From Tepidibacter thalassicus DSM 15285 (GTDB taxonomy: Bacteria > Bacillota > Clostridia > Peptostreptococcales > Peptostreptococcaceae), in NCBI RefSeq assembly GCF_900129915.1, contig NZ_FQXH01000010.1, positions 26,181 to 90,180 on the forward strand: a DNA stretch of 64,000 bases. Reading direction: 5' to 3'. The position numbers and the translations under genes were made by a program. The notes below the pieces were generated by a model. That model was not told where the DNA came from. It worked only from the letters and a program-made list of their open reading frames with translations, and did no database searches. Numbering within the stretch: the stretch's first letter is position 1; every line of letters starts with the position of its first letter. Shown here piece after piece: positions 8,462 through 17,529 of this stretch.

Positions 8462-9673
8462 ATGATAGTGCGAAGGGTAGAAAAGCATATTATTAGACAA
8501 AACAATAAGTATTATGATATGTTAGATAACTTTTGCTTTATGTCTAAGAATTTATATAATTTTGCAAACTATCAAATTAGACAACAATTTTGTAAAAATG
8601 GAGAATTTATAAATTATACTAAATTAGATAAACTATTAAAACAAGATGGAATGGATTATGATTATAGAAACATGCCAGTTGCACAGTCAGCTCAACAATG
8701 TTTAAGACTACTAGAAAAGAATTGGAAATCATTCTTTGAATCTATTAAAAAATGGAATAAAAACAAAGATAAGTATACTGGTAGACCTAAACTTCCAAAA
8801 TACTTAAAGAAAAATGGAAGAAACATTCTTATATTAACTAATAACAATTGTAAAATAAAAGATGGTATAATTAAATTTCCTAAGAGTTTCAACGGTTTTA
8901 CCTTAAAAACTAAAGTTAACAAATTGCAACAAGTAAGAATTTTACCTAGAAATAAACATTTTATAATAGAAGTGGTATATAGAATTGACATAAAAGAACC
9001 AAAAGTTGATAATAGAGGATATATAGGTATTGATATTGGAATAGATAATCTAGCAACCATTTGTAACAATGTAGGTGCTAAACCTATTATTGTCGATGGT
9101 AAGAGTCTAAAATCAATAAATCAATACTATAATAAAAAACTATCTCATTTTAAGAAAGTTGCAAAAAGAATGAATGGGATAGATTTAACTAATAGGATGA
9201 ATAGACTAACTATTAAAAGAAATAACAAGGTCATAGACTATCTACATAAAGCTAGTAAAATGGTGATTGATTATACTTTAAGTTTAAATTGTAACACTAT
9301 TGTAATTGGTACTAATAAAGATTGGAAAAGAGAAAGTAAATTAAGTAAAAAAGTTAATCAGTCATTTGTAGGTATACCACATCAAAGATTTATAGAAATG
9401 ATACAATATAAAGCTGAAAATGTTGGAATAAATGTTATTCTAACAGAAGAAAGTTATACAAGTGGTACTAGTTTTTTAGACAATGAATTACCTATAAAAG
9501 AAAATTACAATAAAAGAAGAAGGATTAAGAGAGGTTTGTTTAAATCAAATAAAGGGATATTAATTAATGCAGACTTAAATGGAGCTTATCAAATAGTAAA
9601 AAAAGTATTCCCCAAAGCATTTGCAGAGGGGATAGAGGGTGTAGGGTTACACCCGGTCAGAGTAGATGTTTAA
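8462..9673 (+). CDS. tnpB: TnpB, RNA-guided nuclease of the IS607/IS605 family
   Basis: 403 aa with GAGGTGAG before the ATG. The split RuvC site appears intact: D191 in GIDIGIDNLAT, E330 in LTEESYTSGTS and D371 in INADLNGAYQI. The zinc-finger Cys pairs usually found between the last two motifs are missing; instead there is TSGTSFLDNELP and KRRRIKRGLF, as in a known Cys-less TnpB branch. TnpB uses a guide RNA made from the element's 3' end to cut donor or target DNA and so promotes element retention. Intact catalysis beside a broken TnpA is notable. Confidence 0.88.
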   Translation: MIVRRVEKHIIRQNNKYYDMLDNFCFMSKNLYNFANYQIRQQFCKNGEFINYTKLDKLLKQDGMDYDYRNMPVAQSAQQCLRLLEKNWKSFFESIKKWNKNKDKYTGRPKLPKYLKKNGRNILILTNNNCKIKDGIIKFPKSFNGFTLKTKVNKLQQVRILPRNKHFIIEVVYRIDIKEPKVDNRGYIGIDIGIDNLATICNNVGAKPIIVDGKSLKSINQYYNKKLSHFKKVAKRMNGIDLTNRMNRLTIKRNNKVIDYLHKASKMVIDYTLSLNCNTIVIGTNKDWKRESKLSKKVNQSFVGIPHQRFIEMIQYKAENVGINVILTEESYTSGTSFLDNELPIKENYNKRRRIKRGLFKSNKGILINADLNGAYQIVKKVFPKAFAEGIEGVGLHPVRVDV

Positions 9674-9690
9674 CATTGACTGATAAATAG
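9570..9690 (+). ncRNA. predicted omega/reRNA region at the tnpB 3' end
   Basis: TnpB guide RNAs overlap the 3' end of tnpB and the right end of the element. Here GGGTGT pairs with ACACCC across a short loop near 9640-9652, at the very end of the gene, as a scaffold hairpin would. The boundaries and guide start are inferred, not seen. Confidence 0.35.
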
Positions 9691-9723
9691 TTTTATTAAA
9701 ATTTATAAATTTTAATAAAACTA
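9688..9723. repeat. perfect 17-bp inverted repeat before fabZ
   Basis: TAGTTTTATTAAAATTT (9688-9704) is mirrored by its exact complement at 9707-9723 with a 2-base centre. It may be a terminator for tnpB, the element's edge, or an operator for fabZ. There is no T tract. Confidence 0.6.
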
Positions 9724-9786
9724 ATAACCTGCTAAAATGGATACATAAATTAATTAGGTATTAGTAGATATAAAGGAGTGATAAAG

Positions 9787-10215
9787 GTGCTTAATATAGA
9801 TCAGATTAAAGAGATAATACCTCATAGATACCCGTTTTTATTAGTTGATAAAATAGTAGAGTTAGAAGAAGGAAAAAAAGCAGTTGGAATAAAAAATGTA
9901 ACTTTAAATGAACCATTTTTTCAAGGACATTTTCCAGAGTATCCTTTAATGCCAGGAGTTTTAATAGTTGAAGCCATGGCTCAAGTAGGAGCTGTAGCTA
10001 TGATGAGTGTTGAAGAAAACAAGGGAAAACTTGGAGTGTTTACAGGAATAGATAAAGTGAGATTTAGAAGAGAAGTAAGACCTGGAGATACACTTAGAAT
10101 GGAAGTTGAATTAGTAGCGATGAGAAGAGGGATAGGAAAAGCAGAAGCTAAGGCTTATGTTGGAGAAGAACTTGTTTGTAGTGGAAATTTAATGTTTGCA
10201 TTAGTAGAAAAGTAA
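9787..10215 (+). CDS. fabZ: FabZ, 3-hydroxyacyl-ACP dehydratase
   Basis: 142 aa using GTG at 9787, which has AAGGAG eight bases upstream; the earlier in-frame GTG at 9778 overlaps that site. FabZ dehydrates 3-hydroxyacyl-ACP in fatty-acid elongation. The hot-dog fold signature [12 protein letters not shown] and the catalytic segment [20 protein letters not shown], with His and Glu, are intact. It stands alone here, away from the other fab genes, directly after the mobile element. Confidence 0.93.
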   Translation: MLNIDQIKEIIPHRYPFLLVDKIVELEEGKKAVGIKNVTLNEPFFQGHFPEYPLMPGVLIVEAMAQVGAVAMMSVEENKGKLGVFTGIDKVRFRREVRPGDTLRMEVELVAMRRGIGKAEAKAYVGEELVCSGNLMFALVEK

Positions 10216-10240
10216 AAGGGCTCTTAAAGCCCTTAATTTT
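10216..10240 (+). terminator. short terminator of fabZ
   Basis: AAGGGCT (10216-10222) pairs with AGCCCTT (10228-10234) and is followed by AATTTT. The T run is short. Confidence 0.6.
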
Positions 10241-10253
10241 ATGAGGTGATACA

Positions 10254-11186
10254 GTGGATTTTATTTCTACATTCAATCAAATATTTATGTTGTTTACATT
10301 GATACTTTTGGGTTATATAGCAAATAAAAAAGGTGTTGTAACTAAGTCGTTAAATAAAGAATTGAGTAATGTGATACTTTATATAACATTACCTGCACTT
10401 ATAATAAAGTCTATGCAGTACGATTTTTCAAAAGATATGATGCTAAAAAGTGTGAAAATAATATTGATATCAATATTTATATATTCATCGACAATATTAT
10501 TTTCTCGTATTATCGCTGCAATATTAAAGATTGAAGGAAAAACAAAAGATATAGTACAGTTTTTGATTATATTTCCAAATGTAGGATTTATGGGATATCC
10601 GGTGATAAGTTCTATTTACGGTGATTCTGGAGTTTTTTATACAGCGTTATTTAATATGCCTTTTAATATATTAATTTGGACAGTTGGTGTAGTTATAATG
10701 TCTAGACATTATAAAAAAGATAATAGTATTAGCATAAAAAAAATACTTTTTAATCCGGGCGTGTTTGCTATCATTGTAGGTTATACTTTATTTTTACTAT
10801 CAATAAAACTTCCAAAGCCTATATATGATATTTTAGACATTTTAGGGTCTTCTACAACTCCTATGTCGATGATTGTAGTAGGTTCAATACTCGCTCAGTC
10901 CAGAATACAAGAAGCTTTTAAGGATAAGTATTTGATTATGGTATCTTTTGTAAGACTTTTGATTATTCCTCTTATAGTATATTTTGTATTGAAAAAAATT
11001 TTATTTTTAGATGGTTTGATATTGGGAATACCTTTTATAATCTGTGCTATGCCAAGTGCTGCCAATGCTGCTATATTTGCAACTAGATTTGAGAATAATC
11101 ATGTTTTAGCTTCTCAAGGTGTATTTATAACTACTTTATTTTCTGTAATTACTATACCTATTCTTGTAGCTATGTTGCAAGTATAA
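10254..11186 (+). CDS. AEC-family (auxin efflux carrier-like) permease
   Basis: 310 aa starting with GTG at 10254 after GAGGTGAT. About ten hydrophobic segments fill the protein, with the two-half layout of AEC transporters. PALIIKSM, FPNVGFMGYPVISSIYG (about 108-124) and the late PSAANAAIFATRF are family signatures, including the conserved broken-helix Asn/Pro features. Bacterial members export or take up small organic acids such as malonate or malate; the substrate here is unknown. Its 3' end overlaps the convergent yyaC by 17 bases. Confidence 0.85.
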   Translation: MDFISTFNQIFMLFTLILLGYIANKKGVVTKSLNKELSNVILYITLPALIIKSMQYDFSKDMMLKSVKIILISIFIYSSTILFSRIIAAILKIEGKTKDIVQFLIIFPNVGFMGYPVISSIYGDSGVFYTALFNMPFNILIWTVGVVIMSRHYKKDNSISIKKILFNPGVFAIIVGYTLFLLSIKLPKPIYDILDILGSSTTPMSMIVVGSILAQSRIQEAFKDKYLIMVSFVRLLIIPLIVYFVLKKILFLDGLILGIPFIICAMPSAANAAIFATRFENNHVLASQGVFITTLFSVITIPILVAMLQV

Positions 11187-11679
11187 TAGAAGTTGCTATT
11201 ATTTCAGACATTTCTATTATAAAGTTAAGTCTTATATTGCTGAATGTAAATTTACTATCTTCATTAATTTCATCTACTATGGCAACTATAGAGTAATTTC
11301 CGATTTTAGGAAGTATTTTACCAACTCCTTTTCCTGGATGTATAGGACCTTCTCTGATTTGAATATTTCCTATGTTGCTCTTTTCTCCTAAACAAGCATC
11401 TATAGCTATAAAAATAGCATCGGGATGCTTTTTTTGTATATCTGATAAAGATTCATATATATTTAAAGCGTGAATAGGTTTATCTAAAGTTCCATATACA
11501 GGGTATTTATAGTCGCTGTTTTTTAGCATAGTTCCAACTAAAGGACCTAGGGAATCACCTATGCATCTATCTGTTCCTATACAAATTATTACTGTGTTAT
11601 CCTTTATTATTGTTTTTAAAAGTTCCGTTAGAACATGTATAACATCTTCTTCTTTATAATTTGCTTTAGCTAAATACAC
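11170..11679 (-). CDS. yyaC: YyaC-family sporulation protein (DUF1256)
   Basis: 169 aa from GTG at 11679, chosen because AGGAGG lies eight bases before it; an upstream in-frame GTG at 11688 abuts that site. The sequence IICIGTDRCIGDSLGPLVG, IFIAIDACLGEKSNIG and REGPIHPGKGVGK match the YyaC family, which is related in fold to the hydrogenase-maturation and GPR proteases and is tied to sporulation. The exact reaction is not established. It is convergent with the AEC permease and overlaps its end. Confidence 0.87.
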   Translation of the reverse strand: MYLAKANYKEEDVIHVLTELLKTIIKDNTVIICIGTDRCIGDSLGPLVGTMLKNSDYKYPVYGTLDKPIHALNIYESLSDIQKKHPDAIFIAIDACLGEKSNIGNIQIREGPIHPGKGVGKILPKIGNYSIVAIVDEINEDSKFTFSNIRLNFIIEMSEIIATSIILAT

Positions 11680-11747
11680 AGATAGCACCTCCTAATTAAG
11701 TATATGGATGAGGTGCTAAAAATATGAGAATAGCTCAAAGAATTGAA

Positions 11748-12464
11748 TTAAGGTTTAAACCAAAGTTGAACTTGTTCTTTATTTTGAAGACAGCTCAACA
11801 TTCTTTTTCTAAAATCAGGTATTTTATGAGAAAAATCTTTTACTATTTCATTTGCAAATTCTCTTTTTGTTCTTTTATCGACAGGACAAGGGCTTTTAAG
11901 TACAGGTAAGTTATGTTTTTTTACAGCTGTTATAATTGTGCTTTCAGGTATATATATCATAGGTCTAATAGTTGTTATATCTTTTCTATCTAAGTATGTA
12001 ACAGGCTTAAATGTATTTATTCGTCCTTCGTAAAACATACTTAAAAATAATGTTGAAATACCATCATCTAAGTGATGACCTAAAGCTATTTTATTAATTC
12101 CTCTTTCCTTAGCCATATCGTGCATTGCTCCACGTCTCATTCTAGAACAAAGAGAACAAGGATTAGATTCTTTTCTTTCATCAAAAACTATTTGAGCTAT
12201 TTGAGTTTTTACTATTGTGTAAGGAATTTCTAGCTTTTTTAAAAAAGATTTAGCATTTTCTAAATCCATATTTTTAAATCCTGGATCAACTGTAATTGCT
12301 TCAAGTTCAAATTTTTGAGGTGAAAATCTTTGATAGAGCTTTAGGGCATATATGAGAGTTATGCTGTCTTTACCTCCGGAAAATCCCACTGCAATTTTAT
12401 CTCCATCTTGTATCATGTTGTAATCTTCACACGCTCTTCTTATACATCCTAGTATTTTTTTCAT
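11748..12464 (-). CDS. TtcA-like PP-loop tRNA thiolation enzyme
   Basis: 238 aa from the ATG at 12464, which follows AAAGGAGG. The PP-loop SGGKDS (around 28-33 in VGFSGGKDSITLIY) binds ATP. CSLC and a later SPCP match the Cys pairs of the TtcA/TtuA group, and GHHLDDGISTLFL is the family's second motif. Such enzymes adenylate a tRNA base and replace oxygen by sulfur, often with an Fe-S cluster. Many Clostridia have this TtcA-like form; its target base is not certain. Confidence 0.82.
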   Translation of the reverse strand: MKKILGCIRRACEDYNMIQDGDKIAVGFSGGKDSITLIYALKLYQRFSPQKFELEAITVDPGFKNMDLENAKSFLKKLEIPYTIVKTQIAQIVFDERKESNPCSLCSRMRRGAMHDMAKERGINKIALGHHLDDGISTLFLSMFYEGRINTFKPVTYLDRKDITTIRPMIYIPESTIITAVKKHNLPVLKSPCPVDKRTKREFANEIVKDFSHKIPDFRKRMLSCLQNKEQVQLWFKP

Positions 12465-12530
12465 ATTAAAGTCCTCCTTTAATGAGTTTTGACATATAAA
12501 AAGTTTATATGAAAAAAAATATAAATTCAA

Positions 12531-12560
12531 TTACAACAATATTAAATTTTACGTTATAAT
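12531..12560 (+). promoter_or_regulatory. sigma-A promoter of the COG2426 gene
   Basis: TTACAA (12531-12536), 18 bases, TATAAT (12555-12560), 43 bases before the start codon. Confidence 0.6.
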
Positions 12561-12602
12561 AGAGTGGGTTGAATATTTAGTTTAAGGGGTGGAGTTTTAT
12601 AC

Positions 12603-13052
12603 ATGTTTTTAAAGTATATATATTTATTGCTTATTTCAGCAGTTCCAATAATTGAACTTAGAGGAGCAATACCAATAGGGGTTTCATTAAATTTGAATCC
12701 TGTATATGTTTATATAATATGTGTTATAGGTGCGACATTACCTGTACCGTTTTTAGTAATTTTCTTCAGAGATTTGTTGAAGTGGTTCAAAAAGAACAAA
12801 TACTTAAAAAAAATTGGAGATTACCTGGACAATAGAGTTAACAAAAAAAGCAAAAAAATGAGAAAGGGAAAACTATTAGGTCTTATTTTATTTGTCGGAA
12901 TACCTCTTCCGACTACTGGAACATGGACAGCAGCCATGGCAGCATCTGTATTAAATATTAGAATGAAAGATGCGATAATTGGAATATTTATTGGAAATAT
13001 CATAGCGGGGATTATAGTATTGGCATTATCTTACAACTTGATTCGCTATTGA
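12603..13052 (+). CDS. small membrane protein, COG2426 (Sm_multidrug_ex) family
   Basis: 149 aa with four hydrophobic segments. The motif PIIELRGAIPIG (15-26) and the re-entrant-like PLPTTGTWTAAMAAS (about 101-115) are hallmarks of the family annotated as small multidrug export protein. The annotation is weakly founded; the fold resembles DedA-like half-transporters, and the substrate is unknown. AAGGGGTGG precedes the ATG. The metK promoter begins inside its stop region. Confidence 0.8.
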   Translation: MFLKYIYLLLISAVPIIELRGAIPIGVSLNLNPVYVYIICVIGATLPVPFLVIFFRDLLKWFKKNKYLKKIGDYLDNRVNKKSKKMRKGKLLGLILFVGIPLPTTGTWTAAMAASVLNIRMKDAIIGIFIGNIIAGIIVLALSYNLIRY

Positions 13053-13077
13053 CAATAACAATCAAAAATAGTATTAT
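13049..13077 (+). promoter_or_regulatory. sigma-A promoter of the SAM riboswitch-metK unit
   Basis: TTGACA (13049-13054), 17 bases, TATTAT (13072-13077). The -35 box overlaps the stop codon of the preceding gene. Transcription should start about 13085, just before the riboswitch. Confidence 0.82.
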
Positions 13078-13111
13078 ATATTAAGTTGGAAAATTACATA
13101 AAATCTTGATA

Positions 13112-13263
13112 CCTTATCAAGAGAGGTGGAGGGATAGGCCCTGTGAAACCCAGCAACCGCCCTAAGAGGGAATGGTGCTAATTCCTACAGAAGATTTTCT
13201 TCTGGAAGATGAGGTTTTTTGAAAAAAAATTAGCCTCTTCCAGTGGAAGAGGCTTTAATTTTT
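13112..13263 (+). promoter_or_regulatory. SAM-I (S-box) riboswitch with terminator
   Basis: The aptamer spans about 13112-13214: P1 is CCTTATC (13112-13118) with GATGAGG (13208-13214), and the core contains GAGAGGTGGAGGGA, GAAACCCAGCAACC and GGTGCTAATTCC. The expression platform holds a terminator, GCCTCTTCC (13233-13241) with GGAAGAGGC (13245-13253) and a T-rich tail. CTGGAAGA near 13202 can pair with TCTTCCAG to form the antiterminator. High SAM should therefore stop transcription before metK. Confidence 0.97.
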
Positions 13264-13315
13264 CGAAAAAAGGCAACAATAAAAGTTATATATAAAATGT
13301 ATAGGAGGTATAAAA

Positions 13316-14503
13316 ATGGCGAAAAGATTATTTACTTCAGAGTCAGTTACAGAAGGACATCCAGATAAAATTTGTGACCAAATTTCAGATTCTATATTAG
13401 ATGCATTACTTGAGCAAGATCCTTATTCAAGAGTTGCTTGTGAAACATCTGTTACTACAGGACTTGTTTTAATTTCAGGAGAAATATCTACTAGAGGATA
13501 TGTAGATATTCAAAAAATAGTTAGAAATAGAATAAAAGAAATAGGATATGATAGAGCTAAATATGGATTTGATGGAGATACTTGTGCAGTGTTAGTTGCG
13601 ATAGATGAGCAATCTTCTGATATAGCCATGGGAGTAAATGAAGCATTAGAAAGTAAAGAAGGAAAAATGAGAGATGAAATTGAAGCTATTGGTGCAGGAG
13701 ATCAAGGTATAATGTTTGGATTTGCATGTGATGAAACTCCAGAACTAATGCCTCTTCCAATATCACTTGCACATAAGCTTGCTAGAAAGCTTACAGAAGT
13801 TAGAAAAAACGGAACGCTTTCATATTTAAGACCAGATGGAAAAACTCAAGTTACAGTTGAGTATGATGATGATAAAATTGTAAGAGTAGACACTGTTTTA
13901 ATATCAACTCAACATAGTCCAGAAGTAACAAGAGAGCAAATAGAAAAGGATTTAATTGAGCATGTAATAAAACCAGTAATACCAGAAAATTTATTTGTAG
14001 ATACTAGAATATTAGTAAATCCAACAGGAAGATTTGTTATAGGTGGGCCTCATGGAGATGCTGGACTTACAGGAAGAAAAATAATAATAGATACTTATGG
14101 TGGATATGCAAGACATGGTGGAGGAGCATTTTCAGGAAAAGATGCAACTAAAGTTGATAGATCAGCAGCTTATGCAGCAAGATATGTTGCTAAAAATATA
14201 GTTGCAGCAGGACTTGCTAAAAAATGTGAAATAGAAGTAGCTTATGCTATAGGAGTTGCAGAACCTGTATCTATAATGGTTGAAACTTTTGGTACTGGAA
14301 AAGTTTCAGAAGAAAAATTAGTAGAGCTTGTTAAAAAACATTTTGATTTAAGACCAGGAGCTATAATAAGAGATTTAGATTTAAGAAAACCAATATTCAG
14401 ACATACTGCAGCTTATGGACATTTTGGAAGAACTGATTTTGATTTCCCTTGGGAAAGAACAGATAAAGCTGAAATACTTAGAAAAGAAGCATTAGGAGAA
14501 TAA
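13316..14503 (+). CDS. metK: MetK, S-adenosylmethionine synthetase
   Basis: 395 aa, the full family length. MetK makes SAM from methionine and ATP in the cytosol. Signatures include [16 protein letters not shown] (9-24), the hexapeptide GAGDQG in [12 protein letters not shown] (around 119) and the P-loop-like [19 protein letters not shown] (about 261-279). The start follows TAGGAGGTATAAAA. The S-box leader makes it feedback-controlled by its own product. Confidence 0.98.
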   Translation: MAKRLFTSESVTEGHPDKICDQISDSILDALLEQDPYSRVACETSVTTGLVLISGEISTRGYVDIQKIVRNRIKEIGYDRAKYGFDGDTCAVLVAIDEQSSDIAMGVNEALESKEGKMRDEIEAIGAGDQGIMFGFACDETPELMPLPISLAHKLARKLTEVRKNGTLSYLRPDGKTQVTVEYDDDKIVRVDTVLISTQHSPEVTREQIEKDLIEHVIKPVIPENLFVDTRILVNPTGRFVIGGPHGDAGLTGRKIIIDTYGGYARHGGGAFSGKDATKVDRSAAYAARYVAKNIVAAGLAKKCEIEVAYAIGVAEPVSIMVETFGTGKVSEEKLVELVKKHFDLRPGAIIRDLDLRKPIFRHTAAYGHFGRTDFDFPWERTDKAEILRKEALGE

Positions 14504-14511
14504 CAGAAGAA

Positions 14512-14538
14512 AGGGCTTAATAAAGCCCTATTTTTTTT
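14512..14538 (+). terminator. terminator of metK
   Basis: AGGGCTT (14512-14518) pairs with AAGCCCT (14523-14529), followed by a run of eight T. Confidence 0.9.
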
Positions 14539-14580
14539 GTTATAATGAATTTAGTGAAATATGTTTGGGAGAGTGTTTTA

Positions 14581-16803
14581 ATGGAAAAAATAAAGGGAGT
14601 AATAGTTGATATTGTATTTAAAAATGAAGAAAGTGGATATACAGTAGCTTCCCTTGAATTTGAAAATGATATAATAACAATAGTGGGATGTATGCCTACT
14701 TTAACAATTGGAGAAACTATAGAGGTTGAGGGAAAATGGATAAGTCACAAAATATATGGAATTCAATTTGAAGTTAGTTCTTTTTTACCATCTACTCCTG
14801 CATCAGTAGATAGTATATATGCATATCTTTCATCTGGAATTATAAAAGGAATAGGACCTAAGATGGCACAAAAAATTATAGATAAATTTGGAGTTAATTC
14901 TTTAGATATAATACAAATGAATCCGGAAAAATTGACATTGGTAGATGGAATAGGAGCTAAAAAAGCAGAGCGAATAGGAAAAAATTTTGAAGAAAATAGA
15001 GAACTTAGAAATTTAATTATGAATTTATCTAAATATGGCATAAGTGCGAATTATTGTCTTAAAATATACAAAAAATATAAAAGTAGATCTATTGAAGTAG
15101 TAGAAAAAAATCCTTATAAATTAGCAGAAGACATAAAGGGGATAGGATTTAAAATAGCAGATAGTATTGCAGCTAAAATGGGGATAAGTCCTTATTCAAA
15201 GGATAGAATATCACAGGGGATAATATACACATTAAATCAGAGTTTGAGTGAAGGGCATACATTTTTGCCAAAGAGCAAGCTTGTAAAAAAAGCTTCAAAT
15301 TTACTTGAAGTAGAAGAAGAATATATAAGAGATATGATAATTAAATTGGCATTTGAACAAAAAATACAACTTCAAAAGGGTTCTATAGAAGATAATGTAT
15401 ATTTAATTCCGTATTATATATCAGAAAATGGCGTTTGTAAAAAACTTATAGAATTATCTCAATATGAATTTGAAGATATAAAAATAAATATAGAAGAGGA
15501 AATTAAAAAAATAGAAAAATGTGAAAATATAAAGCTTGCAAAAAATCAAAAAGAAGCCGTTGTTCAATCTGTAAAAAGTGGAGTACTAGTAATAACTGGA
15601 GGGCCTGGAACTGGAAAAACAACAACTATAAATGCTATAATAAAGGTATTTGAAAATTTGAAAATGGATATATCTCTTGCAGCGCCAACTGGTAGAGCAG
15701 CAAAGAGAATGAGTGAAACAACTCAAAAAGAAGCTAAAACTATTCATAGGCTTCTTGAAATGGGTTATTCATCTGAAGAAAATGAACTTGTATTTATGAG
15801 AGATGAAGAAGATCCATTGAATACAGATGTGATAATAATAGACGAAGTTTCGATGGTAGATATTTTACTGATGTATAATCTTTTAAAAGCTGTAAAAGCG
15901 GGAACTAGAGTTATACTTGTTGGAGATTGTGATCAGCTTCCATCTGTAGGACCTGGAAATGTATTAAAGGATATAATAGATTCAAATGTTATAAAGGTAG
16001 TAAAATTAAATGAAATATTTAGGCAAGCAAAAGAAAGTATGATTGTAGTAAATGCACATAAAATTAATAAAGGGGAAAGTTTAAATCTTAATGTAAAAGA
16101 TAAAGATTTTTATTTTATACAGAAGAATAATAATGAAGATATAATAAAAGAAATTTTAAATCTCGTACATAAAAGACTCCCTGATTATTATGGATTTAAT
16201 AGTATGAAGGATATACAAATATTATCTCCGATGAGAAAAGGAGATACAGGGGTATTTAATTTAAATATACATCTTCAAAATGTATTAAATCCTAAAGATA
16301 AATTAAAAGTGGAAGAAAGTTTTCAAAAGAGAACTTTTAGAGTTGGGGATAAAGTGATGCAAATTAAAAATAATTATACTAAAAAATGGGAAACTGAAGA
16401 TGGAGAAGATAAAGGAGAAGGAATATACAATGGTGATATAGGGTATATTTATCATATAGATAAAGAAGAAAGAAATATATATGTAATATTTGATGAAGTA
16501 AAAATTGTAAGCTATGATTACAGTGAGCTTGATGAAATTGAACACAGTTTTTGCACAACAATACATAAAAGTCAAGGAAGTGAATTTCCAGTTGTAATAA
16601 TACCTATAACGTGGGCTCCTCCAATGCTTCTTACAAGAAATCTTCTATACACAGCAGTTACAAGAGCTAAGAAGTTAGTTGTATTAGTAGGAGATATAAA
16701 GTATTTAAATTATATGGTAAATAACAATAAAATTTACAGCAGATACTCTAATCTTAAATTAAAATTAAGTAAATTTATAGAGGCGGGGTTATTAACTAAA
16801 TGA
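14581..16803 (+). CDS. recD2: RecD2-type SF1B DNA helicase (YrrC)
   Basis: 740 aa from ATG 14581, preceded by GGGAG; the ATG at 14545 is discarded because it lies at the edge of the metK terminator T tract. The N-terminal region has helix-hairpin-helix motifs (IKGIGPKMAQKI, VDGIGAKKAERIG, IKGIGFKIADSI). The helicase core has Walker A GGPGTGKTTTINA (about 340), Walker B VIIIDEVSMVD (about 417), TIHKSQGSEFPVVII and LLYTAVTRAKKLVVLVGD. RecD2 works without RecBC in Firmicutes, in replication restart and repair. Its stop overlaps the comF start as ATGA. Confidence 0.94.
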   Translation: MEKIKGVIVDIVFKNEESGYTVASLEFENDIITIVGCMPTLTIGETIEVEGKWISHKIYGIQFEVSSFLPSTPASVDSIYAYLSSGIIKGIGPKMAQKIIDKFGVNSLDIIQMNPEKLTLVDGIGAKKAERIGKNFEENRELRNLIMNLSKYGISANYCLKIYKKYKSRSIEVVEKNPYKLAEDIKGIGFKIADSIAAKMGISPYSKDRISQGIIYTLNQSLSEGHTFLPKSKLVKKASNLLEVEEEYIRDMIIKLAFEQKIQLQKGSIEDNVYLIPYYISENGVCKKLIELSQYEFEDIKINIEEEIKKIEKCENIKLAKNQKEAVVQSVKSGVLVITGGPGTGKTTTINAIIKVFENLKMDISLAAPTGRAAKRMSETTQKEAKTIHRLLEMGYSSEENELVFMRDEEDPLNTDVIIIDEVSMVDILLMYNLLKAVKAGTRVILVGDCDQLPSVGPGNVLKDIIDSNVIKVVKLNEIFRQAKESMIVVNAHKINKGESLNLNVKDKDFYFIQKNNNEDIIKEILNLVHKRLPDYYGFNSMKDIQILSPMRKGDTGVFNLNIHLQNVLNPKDKLKVEESFQKRTFRVGDKVMQIKNNYTKKWETEDGEDKGEGIYNGDIGYIYHIDKEERNIYVIFDEVKIVSYDYSELDEIEHSFCTTIHKSQGSEFPVVIIPITWAPPMLLTRNLLYTAVTRAKKLVVLVGDIKYLNYMVNNNKIYSRYSNLKLKLSKFIEAGLLTK

Positions 16804-17516
16804 TAAGTACTTTACTTGATTATATATATCCTAGAAATATAAAATGTATAATATGTAAAAATCCAATACCAAAGACAAATCCATATTCTTTGTGTAAAAA
16901 TTGTTTTAATGAAATACATTTTATAAAAAAAGGATGTATAAAATGTGGTAAGCCTTTAACTTTATTTTATAAAGATGAATTTTGTATTAATTGTAAAAAA
17001 GAAGATTACTTCTTTGAGAGAGCATTATCTTGTGTTGAGTACGATGATAATATACATAAATTAATTTATTCTTTTAAATACGGGAGAAAAACTTATTTAG
17101 CATATCCTATTGCGAGTATTATGAAAGATAAATTAGAATATGAAAGTATAGATTTTGATTATATAATACCAGTTCCTCTTCACAAAAAAAGACAAATAAA
17201 AAGGGGATTTAATCAATCCCAATTGATATCTGAAATTTTAGGAAAATTCACAAATAAGCAAATGTTGGATATACTCTATAGAAATAAACACACTAAATTT
17301 CTTTCAAATCTCACTAAAAAAGATAGAAAAAATGAATTAAAAGGTGTATTTACAATTAAAGGCAATCAACATAAAATAATAAAAAAGAATATACTTTTGG
17401 TGGATGATATATTCACTACTGGAAGTACAGTTGATGAAATATCTAAGATTTTATTAGCTTGTGGAGTAAAAAAAATATACGTTATTACATTTGCTACAGG
17501 AAAAAATATATATTAA
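16800..17516 (+). CDS. comF: ComF-family phosphoribosyltransferase-like protein
   Basis: 238 aa. An N-terminal double zinc finger (CIICKNPI and CKNCFNEI, then CIKCGKPL and CINCKKED) precedes a PRT domain with ILLVDDIFTTGSTVDEI near 197-213. ComF proteins act in DNA uptake and single-strand handling for natural transformation, binding primosomal and recombination proteins. The ATG overlaps the recD2 stop by four bases, so translation is coupled. In Bacillus, comFC is followed by yvyF as here. Confidence 0.9.
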   Translation: MISTLLDYIYPRNIKCIICKNPIPKTNPYSLCKNCFNEIHFIKKGCIKCGKPLTLFYKDEFCINCKKEDYFFERALSCVEYDDNIHKLIYSFKYGRKTYLAYPIASIMKDKLEYESIDFDYIIPVPLHKKRQIKRGFNQSQLISEILGKFTNKQMLDILYRNKHTKFLSNLTKKDRKNELKGVFTIKGNQHKIIKKNILLVDDIFTTGSTVDEISKILLACGVKKIYVITFATGKNIY

Positions 17517-17529
17517 AGAAGGTGATATT

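Larger units (their letters stand above)
8215..9690 (+). mobile_element. IS607-like element remnant: HTH-only TnpA and TnpB
   Basis: A MerR-like HTH gene and a tnpB gene lie together in the IS607 order. The serine-recombinase catalytic domain that should follow the HTH is missing, so the element is not self-mobile. Coordinates are those of the genes plus the likely 3' RNA region; true ends are not determined. Confidence 0.7.

Noticed and set aside
8692..9069. 125-codon minus-strand frame inside tnpB
   Set aside because: Shadow of tnpB; hydrophobic low-complexity sequence and no start site.
11724..11909. 61-codon plus-strand frame over the 3' end of the ttcA-like gene
   Set aside because: Antisense to a conserved gene end, no ribosome site, unlike any family I recognise.
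14545..14580. Earlier ATG start for recD2
   Set aside because: It sits just after the metK terminator T tract with no ribosome site; ATG 14581 follows GGGAG.
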